Source: Bacteroidales bacterium (GTDB taxonomy: Bacteria; Bacteroidota; Bacteroidia; Bacteroidales; VadinHA17). Taken from it: a DNA stretch of 64,000 nucleotides. Below the pieces are notes generated by a model that was not told where the DNA came from, searched no databases, and saw only the letters and a list, made by a program, of their open reading frames with translations. The stretch covers positions 1 to 64,000 of the forward strand of contig JANYJP010000062.1 of NCBI GenBank assembly GCA_025358455.1. Direction: 5' to 3'. This document shows, piece by piece, positions 42,436 to 51,912 of the stretch. Within the stretch, counting starts at the first letter, position 1, and each line of letters opens with the position of its first letter. Position numbers and translations under genes: made by a program.

Positions 42436-43370
42436 TTCCTTCATTCCTTTTAGAAAAAGAGCGAATTCAATTTAAGGATGTTGCCAGAAGCAGAAAGTTG
42501 TCATTTATTGACGAAACAATAAAAAATGCCGCATCATTTGTTTCTACAACCTTTTCACATTGGCAATCAGCAAAACAAAATGGATTTTTCCAATTGCTGG
42601 ACGGTCGTATTAAAGTAGTATTCTTAATAATTTATGTACTGATTGTCAGTTTAACATCTTCAATTGAATTTCATATATTAACCTGCTTTCTTCTTCTTCT
42701 TTTATTTCTTTTTTCAAAGCTTAATATATTTCATATTTACAAGAGGGTACTGGCTGTTGGATTTGTTTTTGGTTTTCTTATATTTATTCCGGCCTCACTG
42801 AACATCTTTACAAAAGGGGAGAATGCATTTACCATAATTCGTTTCTCACATCCGCATAACTGGTGGATATATAATGTTCCACAGGAGATTTCAGTCACAT
42901 ATGAAGGTATACAGACAGTACTCAGATTAACTCTGAAAGTAATAAATTCGGTTTCTATTGTGTTGCTTGTTATATATACAACTACCTTTGAAAGGATAGT
43001 AAAATCGCTTGCTTATTTCGGGATACCGGATATCTTCCTTCTTACTCTTACACTAACCTATAAGTTTGTTTTCATTCTTACAAATACCACCGTTGAAATA
43101 TATTATGCAATCAAAATGCGATGGTGGAATAAGGGTTCGGTAAAAGAAGCAGAAGAGATAGTTGCCGGCAGAATAGGTTACCTGTTCCGTAAATCATGGG
43201 AACGATACGAGTTAGTTTACCAATCAATGATCGCGAGAGGATTTAACGGCAGGGTGAACTTTTACTCTTTTGATAAACTTAAACTCATCGATTATCTTTT
43301 CATTACAGGATTTTTGTTAATATTCAGCTCGCTTATTTTAATAAATTACTTCAATGCCCGGACTATTTGA
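42432..43370 (+). CDS. cbiQ: ECF transporter transmembrane protein CbiQ
   Basis: DGRIKVVFLIIYVLIVSLT; LAYFGIPDIFLLTLTLTYKFVFILTNTTVEIYYAIKMR; YQSMIARGFNGR. Confidence 0.92.
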   Translation: MIPSFLLEKERIQFKDVARSRKLSFIDETIKNAASFVSTTFSHWQSAKQNGFFQLLDGRIKVVFLIIYVLIVSLTSSIEFHILTCFLLLLLFLFSKLNIFHIYKRVLAVGFVFGFLIFIPASLNIFTKGENAFTIIRFSHPHNWWIYNVPQEISVTYEGIQTVLRLTLKVINSVSIVLLVIYTTTFERIVKSLAYFGIPDIFLLTLTLTYKFVFILTNTTVEIYYAIKMRWWNKGSVKEAEEIVAGRIGYLFRKSWERYELVYQSMIARGFNGRVNFYSFDKLKLIDYLFITGFLLIFSSLILINYFNARTI

Positions 43371-44196
43371 ATTAAAAAACATTGGGTATAGCTATATTAA
43401 TGGTCAGCCAGCATTGTCTGATATTAACCTTGTAGTAAACGAAGGTGAAATAGTATCTGTTATCGGTTCAAATGGAAGCGGCAAATCTACTCTGCTGAAC
43501 ATTTTGTGCGGTTTGGCATTTCCTAATAAAGGTACTATCTCATTTAAAGGGGAAATTTTTAATGAGAAATCATTTAAAAATGACCAGTTTAGCAGAAAGT
43601 TCAGGTCGTCAATTGCATATGTATTTCAGAATTCCGATGCTCAGTTATTCTGCCCGACTGTTTTTGATGAACTTATATTCGGACCGTTACAGTTGGAAAT
43701 ACCCAGAGAAAATGCCTTTCATCGGGCTGAAGAGGTAATGCAGATGCTTAATATCACGGATCTGAAGGATCGCCCAGTTTATATGCTATCCTCGGGTGAA
43801 AAGAAACGGGTTGCAATCGGAGCTGTTTTAACATCAAATCCAGAAGTTCTAATTATTGATGAACCTATGAGCGGGCTTGATCCCAAGACCCGTTCATTTC
43901 TTATTGAATTGATTTTTACGCTTAACAAGGTTGGCAAAACAATAATAATTGCAACCCATCACCTGGAACTTGTTGACCATTTACAATCGGGTGTGGTTGT
44001 TTTATCGGAGAAACATAATATTGAAAAAACAGGTAACAGCTCTGATATATTATCAGATACCGATTTGTTAATCAAAACAAATCTTATAAGTGAATATCCG
44101 CATCGGCACGATGGTAAAATTCATAAACACTTATCGTCAGGATTCTTAGATCATAGTCATAAAAAGAATCAGAATAATTCACAGGGTACCCTATAG
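43354..44196 (+). CDS. cbiO: ECF transporter ATPase CbiO, His-rich C-terminus
   Basis: Walker A SNGSGKSTLL, Q-loop FQNSDAQLF, signature MLSSGEKKRVAIG, Walker B LIIDEPMSGLD; tail HRHDGKIHKHLSSGFLDHSHK. Confidence 0.95.
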   Translation: MPGLFELKNIGYSYINGQPALSDINLVVNEGEIVSVIGSNGSGKSTLLNILCGLAFPNKGTISFKGEIFNEKSFKNDQFSRKFRSSIAYVFQNSDAQLFCPTVFDELIFGPLQLEIPRENAFHRAEEVMQMLNITDLKDRPVYMLSSGEKKRVAIGAVLTSNPEVLIIDEPMSGLDPKTRSFLIELIFTLNKVGKTIIIATHHLELVDHLQSGVVVLSEKHNIEKTGNSSDILSDTDLLIKTNLISEYPHRHDGKIHKHLSSGFLDHSHKKNQNNSQGTL

Positions 44197-44202
44197 AATA
44201 TA

Positions 44203-44601
44203 TTACTGAGCAGTTACAGTTGCGGTCATAGAAGGATGAATTGCACAGTAATAATCGTAAGTTCCTGCTGTGGCAAATGTAAAGGTAAATACTCCGCCGT
44301 TTGCAATACTCCCGCTGTTGAATAAGTTTGTATTGCTTGTTACAGTATGGGCTACAGCATCTTTGTTAGTCCATTTAATTGTAGTGCCAGCCACAACTGT
44401 TATACTTGCAGGAGTAAAAGCCATCCCCTGAATCCAAACTTCATTAGCACCAGGGCCGGTTGCACCCTTGGTGCCTGTGCCACCTGCAGCAGGTGCATTA
44501 TAAGCTGTAGTTTTTGTACAACTGTATGACACGGAAAGAATTGCGATCATAATTGCTGCAATCATTAAAAACCTGCTTTTAGAATCAATTACATTTTTCA
44601 T
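44203..44601 (-). CDS. Plastocyanin/cupredoxin-domain lipoprotein, paralogue of 32897-33259
   Basis: SYSC lipobox; NEVWIQGMAFTPASITVVAGTTIKWTNKDAVAHTVTS...YDYYCAIHPSMTATVTAQ. Confidence 0.92.
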   Translation of the reverse strand: MKNVIDSKSRFLMIAAIMIAILSVSYSCTKTTAYNAPAAGGTGTKGATGPGANEVWIQGMAFTPASITVVAGTTIKWTNKDAVAHTVTSNTNLFNSGSIANGGVFTFTFATAGTYDYYCAIHPSMTATVTAQ

Positions 44602-44721
44602 TGCAAGATTATGTGTTAATTTAGACTAATTAAACATAGTATAACTTATTTTGTTTCCGAAAAAATGTTAAAGTATCCTTAAAATCCTGTCTTATAATAA
44701 GTCTCGGGACTTTATTTTTCT

Positions 44722-44762
44722 GCCTCACGCCTCAGGCCTCAGATCTGACACCTGACACCTGT
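44722..44762. repeat. Short tandem cctca / gacacct tract
   Basis: gcctcacgcctcaggcctcagatctgacacctgacacctg. Confidence 0.75.
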
Positions 44763-44815
44763 TTTCCTTATTATTATTATCTTTACTTTACCATATTATC
44801 AGGCCGGAATCAACT

Positions 44816-45292
44816 ATGAAAGCAGTAACAGTTAAAGAACTTAACCAGGAATTAAGTTTGCATTCTCCCAAAGAACTGAGGGAACTCTGTCTTCGTCTGG
44901 CAAGATTCAAGAAGGAAAATAAGGAATTATTGACTTATCTTTTGTTTGAATCATCTGACGAAGAGTCATACATAGAAAGTGTAAAGAGAAATATTGATGA
45001 ACAATTTGAACAGATAAACAAAAAGAGTTACTACTTAATTAAAAAAAGTGTAAGAAAAATTCTGCAGCATACAAGGAAGTTTATAAGATATTCGCAGAAC
45101 AAACAGACAGAAGTTGATCTGCTGATATATTTTTGTTCAAGTTTGAAAAAGTTCTCCCCCTCAATTCAAAAAAATCAGGGATTACTAAACCTTTATAACC
45201 GTCAGATAGACTTCATAATAAAGAAGATAAAACTATTACATGAAGATCTTCAGTTTGATTATGGGATAATACTTAGTGAATTAAATAAATAA
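44816..45292 (+). CDS. Conserved-looking hypothetical protein, helical (158 aa)
   Basis: Intact ORF, basic and coiled, no recognised domain. Confidence 0.7.
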   Translation: MKAVTVKELNQELSLHSPKELRELCLRLARFKKENKELLTYLLFESSDEESYIESVKRNIDEQFEQINKKSYYLIKKSVRKILQHTRKFIRYSQNKQTEVDLLIYFCSSLKKFSPSIQKNQGLLNLYNRQIDFIIKKIKLLHEDLQFDYGIILSELNK

Positions 45293-45332
45293 CCTTACAC
45301 AATATTTCAACTTTGCTTGGCCTTATAATCAG

Positions 45333-46466
45333 TTAAACAATGCCCATCTTTTTAGCAATAGCTGGCGGAATTGCGTTCTTATTCACCATGCAGTTTGTTG
45401 TCCTTAGCCTGACAAAAGGTTTGGATACATAGATAAATCCATCATACTTGCCCGTTACTCCCCAGGAATTTTTCACCTTATAGAAAGCGTTTCCTGACTG
45501 GTCAACTGCCAGGCCTATTATATGCATACCATGATCATCGGTGGTTGTGTAGTTATCAAATTCTTTCTGCCGGAGGGCTTGTGTGATTATCTTTTCAGGA
45601 TGAGGGCCGTTAAATATTTTCCCCGACTCTTCTTCAGTCATATCATTCCAGTTTTTTTCCGGTACGATAGCAACACCTTGTTTCATAGAAAAGCCTTTGT
45701 CGCTCATATCACTTGCCCAGGCAACAGAATAGCCGGTCGATACAGCATTATCAATTACCTGAATAAATTCATCAAGCGGAAGGTTATAGCATGAGCAAGC
45801 AGCCCAGTTATCAGGTACCTCAAGTACGAATTGTTTATAATATGGATGATGGCTGAATGAAGTGAAAACAACATAATCATCCAGATTTATCCCAAGCTCT
45901 TTCATAAAGCTTTGAGGAGTATATGATTTGCCTTCATATTGAAAATTTTCAGGTACTTTTCCAAGGTATGCATCCAGAATGCCATTAAGTCCTGATAGCC
46001 ATGCAGTTGAAAGCTTGTTGCTTTTTAGTATGCCATCCATATATCCTTTGAGGGCATTATCCATCTCAAAATGATTATGCTTTGTTTCTCCATAATTCAG
46101 ACCCGGATATGCCTCATCTGGTACAAGTCCTGCTTCACGGATTCCATTGATCAAATCCCAGTATTCCCCTCCGCCTGCAAATGAGCAGCTACCATGCATT
46201 CTGGCATATTCTTCACCTTTTTTCTCATAGGTATGCCGTACAATGTGCATCACTGAAAGATCAATGGTTTTCTTTCCCATATGTATAAGTTCCGACTCAA
46301 GAAATGAAATTCCTGAAAAACACCAACAGGTTGATGTCGCATTCTGATTTTTCACAGATGTGCAGGCAATTTCTTTTTTCATTGTAAAGGTATAGCCGGT
46401 TTCCTGGCTGAATGCTACTGTACTGAACAACAGGAGGGTTAAAACTATTTTGAAAATGTTTTTCAT
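45333..46466 (-). CDS. Secreted C1-family (bleomycin hydrolase / PepC-like) cysteine peptidase
   Basis: Signal peptide; VKNQNATSTCWCFSGISFLESEL (active Cys), DDHGMHIIGLAVDQ (His), YKVKNSWG (Asn). Confidence 0.93.
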   Translation of the reverse strand: MKNIFKIVLTLLLFSTVAFSQETGYTFTMKKEIACTSVKNQNATSTCWCFSGISFLESELIHMGKKTIDLSVMHIVRHTYEKKGEEYARMHGSCSFAGGGEYWDLINGIREAGLVPDEAYPGLNYGETKHNHFEMDNALKGYMDGILKSNKLSTAWLSGLNGILDAYLGKVPENFQYEGKSYTPQSFMKELGINLDDYVVFTSFSHHPYYKQFVLEVPDNWAACSCYNLPLDEFIQVIDNAVSTGYSVAWASDMSDKGFSMKQGVAIVPEKNWNDMTEEESGKIFNGPHPEKIITQALRQKEFDNYTTTDDHGMHIIGLAVDQSGNAFYKVKNSWGVTGKYDGFIYVSKPFVRLRTTNCMVNKNAIPPAIAKKMGIV

Positions 46467-46861
46467 GATACTGAAGATTTTATGATTATAAACGGGATTA
46501 GTCAGACCGATAATAATGATTATGACAAAGAAATAATAAAATAATTCATTGAAATCATTTGTGCATTAAAATATTCAAACAAAATGTCAATACTTAAAAT
46601 GGGTTCAGAGATCAAGCTTAAACTTAAGTCTGATCCGAATCTTTTTAAGTTAATATCTGGGAAAAGATGTCTTATTTTACTTATTAGACAATCCATAGTT
46701 TTAAAAATTAGTTAAAATAGTGTTAAAAAGAAGGTCAGCTGATAATATTAATTCAGACTTTGAATCATTTGATTAAACCTTTTCAACATTTAAGCATCTA
46801 ACTATTCGATTGAACAAAGATTTTTCGGGGATGTTATTTTAATCATGTTATACTTCAAATT

Positions 46862-47875
46862 ATGAAAAAGATGAAAACAAAATTTCTCTTTGTTATTATT
46901 GCAACTTTCGGATTGTTAATTGCCGGTTGCAAAAAGGAGGACAATTCAAAGGCATCTGTAAAACTTACGAGCCAACAAATTGCCCAGGTAGAAAATTCCG
47001 ATGCTCAGGATGCAATTGCTGAAAAGACGGACCAGGACATAGACAAAACAATCGATCAGCTTCAGGTATCAAATTATCAGGTTCCAATAATTAAGTCCTT
47101 ATCCACTTCAGGAAGTCTGGTCATAACAATTAATCATCCTGACAGCACTACTTTTCCAAAAGTAGTTACCCTTGTTTACACGAATTTTCAGGACAGTACT
47201 GCCTTTGAAAGTTTTGTAAAGAATGGCGAAATAGATATTATCATTTCTGCCGCCGGTTCTGACAAGCAGTTAGTGACCAGGGCTCTGACATTCAGACATT
47301 TTTCTGTTTCAACCGACAGTACCACTTTTACAGTCAATGGAAGCAGAACTCTTGTAAGAACGGGTCGTTCCTTTAAATTTATGGGTCTGCAAGGCTCACG
47401 GTTTACTACAACAGATAATATTGCAGCAAATCTGAGTTATGCAATAACAAAGACAGGGGTATCAGACACTCTGAAGTTTACAAGAGTAGTAGCCAGAGTA
47501 AGAAAAGCTTTTCTTCATTATGATAATTTTGGTGGAATGCTCTGGCGAAATGCGAGGTTTAGATTTAATCTTGCAAAGGATACTATCACGTATTCGGGAA
47601 CTGTAACAGGTATAAACGAAAAGGGAGAAGCATATTCAAAAACAGTTAGCGCTAACAATCCACTTATAGTAACTTTTTACAAGGGAACACCTGTAATTAG
47701 TTCGGGTATAGTTGACTATTCAGTTACCGGTGCTACGGCTGCTTCATTCACTATTATTTTTAAAGAAGATCCGGATCATCCAAAGAATACTCTGGTTACT
47801 GTTACCAACAATACAACAATGAATACCTATAGTTTTGACCGCAGATTCGGAAGAAAATTCAGAAGATGGTGGTAA
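46862..47875 (+). CDS. Lipoprotein of unknown function (337 aa)
   Basis: LIAGCKKED lipobox; basic/aromatic C-terminus FDRRFGRKFRRWW. Confidence 0.75.
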   Translation: MKKMKTKFLFVIIATFGLLIAGCKKEDNSKASVKLTSQQIAQVENSDAQDAIAEKTDQDIDKTIDQLQVSNYQVPIIKSLSTSGSLVITINHPDSTTFPKVVTLVYTNFQDSTAFESFVKNGEIDIIISAAGSDKQLVTRALTFRHFSVSTDSTTFTVNGSRTLVRTGRSFKFMGLQGSRFTTTDNIAANLSYAITKTGVSDTLKFTRVVARVRKAFLHYDNFGGMLWRNARFRFNLAKDTITYSGTVTGINEKGEAYSKTVSANNPLIVTFYKGTPVISSGIVDYSVTGATAASFTIIFKEDPDHPKNTLVTVTNNTTMNTYSFDRRFGRKFRRWW

Positions 47876-47899
47876 TACCCTGTATTTTGAAATAGTGAT

Positions 47900-47932
47900 A
47901 AAAAGCTGGATAATTGAATCCGGCTTTTTTTT
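47900..47932 (+). terminator. Intrinsic terminator
   Basis: aaaaagctggat-aattga-atccggctttttttt: 12-bp stem with one G-U and a T-run. Confidence 0.85.
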
Positions 47933-47993
47933 AGTGGCAAATCCCTCATAATCAATTATCTGACGGATTTAGTAATTATTGAGGTCCCTTATT

Positions 47994-49223
47994 TCAGGAC
48001 TTTTCTTTACTATTAGCCCTTGAGAATCTTTTATTATTGGAGAATTTCCTTTTCTTTAATGACTTAATATGCTGTTCTTCCCACGACGGAACCTCACCGA
48101 AATGATCGGGCAGCTGAATCTTTGGGATTGAAGCTTTAATTAATCTTTCAATATTTTTCAGCTTATACATCTCCTTTTGAGTCACCAGAGTAATAGCTTC
48201 ACCTTTGGCATTTACACGTGCAGTTCTTCCAACCCTGTGAACATAATCTTCAGCATCATGCGGAACATCATAATTGATCACCAGATTAATTTCTTTAACA
48301 TCTATACCCCGGCTCATTACATCTGTTGCCACCAGGATTCTGATTTTTTTCGATTTGAAGTTCCGTAAAACTTCCTCGCGTTTAGCCTGGTCCAGATTAG
48401 AAGAAATTCCATGAGCAGGGAGTCCGTTTCTGTTAAGTGATCTGACAATCTCGGATATTTTGCTCTTTGTAGAAGTAAAAATAATGATACTGTCGTAATG
48501 TTTATGTTCAGCTAAGATATGGATTAGTACTTTTTCTTTTTGCTCATCAAAGATTAAATATGCCTTCTGATCAATACCATCGGCAGGGGTAGACATTGAT
48601 AAGGATATTTCTTCAGGATTGTGTAGAATTTTCTGAGCAAGCAGGCGTATGCTTTTAGGCATTGTTGCACTGAACATTAAAGTTTGATGCTGCTTTGGAA
48701 GATAGGAAATGATTTTTTGAATGTCATCAATAAATCCCATATCTAACATCCTGTCAGCCTCATCTAAAATTAAATGTTTAAGATTCTTAAATTTGACATT
48801 ACCCAGGTTCAGGTGAGAAAGCAATCTGCCCGGAGTGGCAATTATTATATCAGCTCCATTTTTAAAAGCCTGTAATTCCGATTCCCAGTCATTTCCGTTA
48901 CCTCCCCCGTATACTGCTGCTGATTCAGCCGGAACAAAATAGGAGAATCCCTGAATCTGTTGTTCTATCTGAATTGCTAATTCTCTAGTTGGCACTATAA
49001 TCAGTGTGTCAATACCGCTGTCTTTCTTTCCGATTAATTTATTGAGAATGGGTAAAACAAAAGCCCCCGTTTTACCTGTTCCTGTTTGCGCACAGGCAAT
49101 TAAATCTTTGTTTTCGAGGATTATCGGAATAACTATTTCCTGAATCGGGGTGGGTGTTTCAAAGCCCATATATGATATTGCGTCAAGCAATTTATCCTTA
49201 AGTTTGAGTTCTGTAAAATTCAT
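47994..49223 (-). CDS. DEAD-box ATP-dependent RNA helicase (RhlE-like)
   Basis: [47 protein letters not shown]. Confidence 0.95.
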   Translation of the reverse strand: MNFTELKLKDKLLDAISYMGFETPTPIQEIVIPIILENKDLIACAQTGTGKTGAFVLPILNKLIGKKDSGIDTLIIVPTRELAIQIEQQIQGFSYFVPAESAAVYGGGNGNDWESELQAFKNGADIIIATPGRLLSHLNLGNVKFKNLKHLILDEADRMLDMGFIDDIQKIISYLPKQHQTLMFSATMPKSIRLLAQKILHNPEEISLSMSTPADGIDQKAYLIFDEQKEKVLIHILAEHKHYDSIIIFTSTKSKISEIVRSLNRNGLPAHGISSNLDQAKREEVLRNFKSKKIRILVATDVMSRGIDVKEINLVINYDVPHDAEDYVHRVGRTARVNAKGEAITLVTQKEMYKLKNIERLIKASIPKIQLPDHFGEVPSWEEQHIKSLKKRKFSNNKRFSRANSKEKS

Positions 49224-49460
49224 TTGTATTTGAAGGTAACTAATTTTTATGTGTCAGTTTATAATATTTATATGATTGTATTAATCAGTAAACGATCGAC
49301 AAAAGTACCATAATTAAACAGGTATACCTATTTACTATGAGTTATTTCAGGATACTACAGACTTCTGATATATGGATAACGTTATGCAGAAAACAACAAA
49401 AGGCACGCTGCAAATGTGATGCTATGTGCCTTTTGAAGTAGGTATGTGAAATCGTCCTGA

Positions 49461-50840
49461 TTACTTCCTTCGTTCTGAATTACCGGAATCTGTTTCTTTG
49501 GTCTTAACAGTTCTTTTAACGGCTGTTCCCGATGTTGTTACCTTATTATTACTTCGGTTTGGAGAGCTGGCGCTGCTTGACTGTTTTGAGGCTGCCCTGA
49601 CTTCTCCCCTTTGACCAGATGGTGGATTGGAAGTCGCCTTATTGGAAACTGAGGTGGATGACCTGCGGGTGACATTAGCATTCTGACCCGGAGCATTATT
49701 AGAGCTGCGTTTTTCTGTCACTGTTGATGTTGACCTGGTTGTGTTCCGGGCATTTTGACCGGGAGCAGGTCTTGTTGCTGATCTTTCAGTAGCTGTGTTG
49801 GTTGACCTCCTGTTAGCATTAGTGTTCTGACCTGCAGATGGATTTCCGGATGATTTGCTGGCATTAGTGCCTGAGGCCCTGCGGTCAGTGCCGGAATTTG
49901 TACCTGAAGGAGTCAGCACTCTTGTTGACTGTGATTCGGATCTTCTTCCCTGACTGCTAGTTGTGTTCTTACCTGTTGTTGTTGAACTCCTGTCCGAATG
50001 TAGTTTAGTATACAGAACTTCACCATCTCTTCTCTGTTCAGGGTGTGAATAGGTTTTTTTATAGTGACCATCCTTTATTCTGACACTTACTTCCGGAGAA
50101 TGTGAGCGGATTCCTTCATAATAAAAGTCGTGATATCCTGTATATCTGGGTTGTTCCCAGTGGCGGTATTGTTTATAGTATTCAGGATACCAGTTGTGCT
50201 GATAACCGTAATAGTAATCCCAGGAAAACGAATTCCATGGATGCCAGTAGGTTGGGTAATAACCCCAGTACCAGGAAGAATGCCAAACAGTGTAGTTTGG
50301 ACGATATATAAATCTGATCATTGGCCAGGTAGCAACCTGGATAGGTGAAGTCCTTATCACGGTAATATTCTCTCTGTTTTCACTATATCCCGGATTTGGT
50401 GTTTCATTGACATTATCAGCATATATTGGTTCAATTATGTAGTTCCTGCCATATAATTCTTCATCGCCAATAAGTTGAATCTGGGCTGTTCCGTCGTTAA
50501 AGCGCTGTACTGTAAAAACTGCGACATCCTGTTTCTCATTACGGCTTATTGCGTCCTGCAAAACAATAGTATGAACTTCGCCATCGACATGATCAGTAAC
50601 GGTAATGTAATCAATAAGGTTATCGCCATTAAGATCGAGGTTGTTTAGCCTGGAATCTTTATCATTAAGGCTTCTTTCGAAACCTTCAAGAGTTTCAGAT
50701 TTCTGAAAGAGGTCCATTACTGCATACAGGTTAAGATTATCTCCCGGCAGACCCAGGTACTCTTTTTGTGTCTGTGCCTTTATTATGGTACAGGTGGCAA
50801 ACATTGCCAGTAGGATTGTGGTGGTTAAAATTTTTTTCAT
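49461..50840 (-). CDS. Exported protein with DxNxD motif, Trp/Tyr-rich centre and Ser/Thr/Asn/Arg-rich 24-aa repeats
   Basis: Signal peptide; LDLNGDNLIDYITV; YWGYYPTYWHPWNSFSWDYYYGYQHNWYPEYY; tandem GQN..R(R)ST repeats. Confidence 0.8.
   Translation of the reverse strand: MKKILTTTILLAMFATCTIIKAQTQKEYLGLPGDNLNLYAVMDLFQKSETLEGFERSLNDKDSRLNNLDLNGDNLIDYITVTDHVDGEVHTIVLQDAISRNEKQDVAVFTVQRFNDGTAQIQLIGDEELYGRNYIIEPIYADNVNETPNPGYSENRENITVIRTSPIQVATWPMIRFIYRPNYTVWHSSWYWGYYPTYWHPWNSFSWDYYYGYQHNWYPEYYKQYRHWEQPRYTGYHDFYYEGIRSHSPEVSVRIKDGHYKKTYSHPEQRRDGEVLYTKLHSDRSSTTTGKNTTSSQGRRSESQSTRVLTPSGTNSGTDRRASGTNASKSSGNPSAGQNTNANRRSTNTATERSATRPAPGQNARNTTRSTSTVTEKRSSNNAPGQNANVTRRSSTSVSNKATSNPPSGQRGEVRAASKQSSSASSPNRSNNKVTTSGTAVKRTVKTKETDSGNSERRK
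49554..49913 (-). repeat. Five in-phase 72-bp (24-aa) repeat units; a possible sixth degenerate unit at 49914-49985
   Basis: TPSGTNSGTDRRASGTNASKSSGN / PSAGQNTNANRRSTNTATERSATR / PAPGQNARNTTRSTSTVTEKRSSN / NAPGQNANVTRRSSTSVSNKATSN / PPSGQRGEVRAASKQSSSASSPNR. Confidence 0.88.
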
Positions 50841-50929
50841 GACATGTATATTAATAAAATCGAATGTTAACTATTTAACATATGCAAATCCCATACCAAG
50901 ATTTCCATAAACCGTTATTACCTGTATTT

Positions 50930-51910
50930 CTACCGGGAATGTTTCTTGAAGAATTCCCATATTACTTCGTTGGCATCTATATCCCTGCTGGTTTTCCCGA
51001 TAATCAATGCAGGCAGATACTGAACGCCGCCGGGCCAGGTATGACCGCCACCTTCAACCGCGTAAAGGATTACCTCTGTTCCGTTATCCCCGTTAAAAAA
51101 TTCACTCCGTGTCACCCGTGTGCCATCATTGGGATCGCGGTCAGGCTCCTCAGTAACAACTGGTACTGGTGTGCATTTGTTCCTGTTTACCCAGAACCGC
51201 AGTGATTCATTCACTGAAAGGACCCGTCCCAGCTTTACTTTGTGGAAATGACCATAAATTTCACCTCCCTCATATGGAACCAGAGGATCATTAATATTAT
51301 TAATCGCCAATACTGAAACAGCGTTTAATGGCTTGCATTCATCCGCAAGCTTGAATGGAATATTTCCATCCACAGGGGCAATAGCAGTTAATTTATCAGA
51401 TAATTCACAAGCCAACCTGTACGACATTATAGCTCCATTTGAGATACCCGTTACATAGACCCTTTTCGGGTCGATATTGTAATCTTCTATCATAGAGTTA
51501 ATTAAAGCGGAAATGAAGCCAACATCATCTATGTTTTCTCTGTGAGCACGATCGTTTCCTTCTTCATCGCTCCGGCCATCATTCCAGTTCAATTCTATGC
51601 CATCTGGATAAATAACGATGAATCCGTCTCTATCGGCCATCTTATCAAAACCTTTTCTGGTAATTAATATCATACTTTCCCCGTTTCCCCCTCTGCCATG
51701 CAAAGCTATAACCAGGGGAACCTTTAATGAATTATCATATAATGAAGGAATATGAATATGATATGTCCGTTCAAGATTATCATGTATTAAAGATGCTCTC
51801 TGGTCATTACCTGAAGGAGCAGGGAAGAAAATCATATTAATTCCGGCCATCACTTTTGTAAGTGCAGATAATCCTGGTTTAATAAGTGATCTGAATACTT
51901 CTTTTATCAT
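50930..51910 (-). CDS. PHB depolymerase-family / LpqC-like esterase
   Basis: YHIHIPSLYDNSLKVPLVIALHGRGGNGESM, VYVTGISNGAIMSYRLAC, GGGHTWPGG. Confidence 0.92.
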   Translation of the reverse strand: MIKEVFRSLIKPGLSALTKVMAGINMIFFPAPSGNDQRASLIHDNLERTYHIHIPSLYDNSLKVPLVIALHGRGGNGESMILITRKGFDKMADRDGFIVIYPDGIELNWNDGRSDEEGNDRAHRENIDDVGFISALINSMIEDYNIDPKRVYVTGISNGAIMSYRLACELSDKLTAIAPVDGNIPFKLADECKPLNAVSVLAINNINDPLVPYEGGEIYGHFHKVKLGRVLSVNESLRFWVNRNKCTPVPVVTEEPDRDPNDGTRVTRSEFFNGDNGTEVILYAVEGGGHTWPGGVQYLPALIIGKTSRDIDANEVIWEFFKKHSR

Positions 51911-51912
51911 AA

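Noticed and set aside
46583-46714. 43-codon ORF MSILKMGSEIKLKLKSDPNLFKLISGKRCLILLIRQSIVLKIS
   Set aside because: Short, no homology recognisable by eye and no clear RBS; could be chance in an AT-rich gap.
49554-49985. 72-bp periodicity as CRISPR or non-coding repeat
   Set aside because: In-frame, length multiple of 3, inside an intact CDS with signal peptide.
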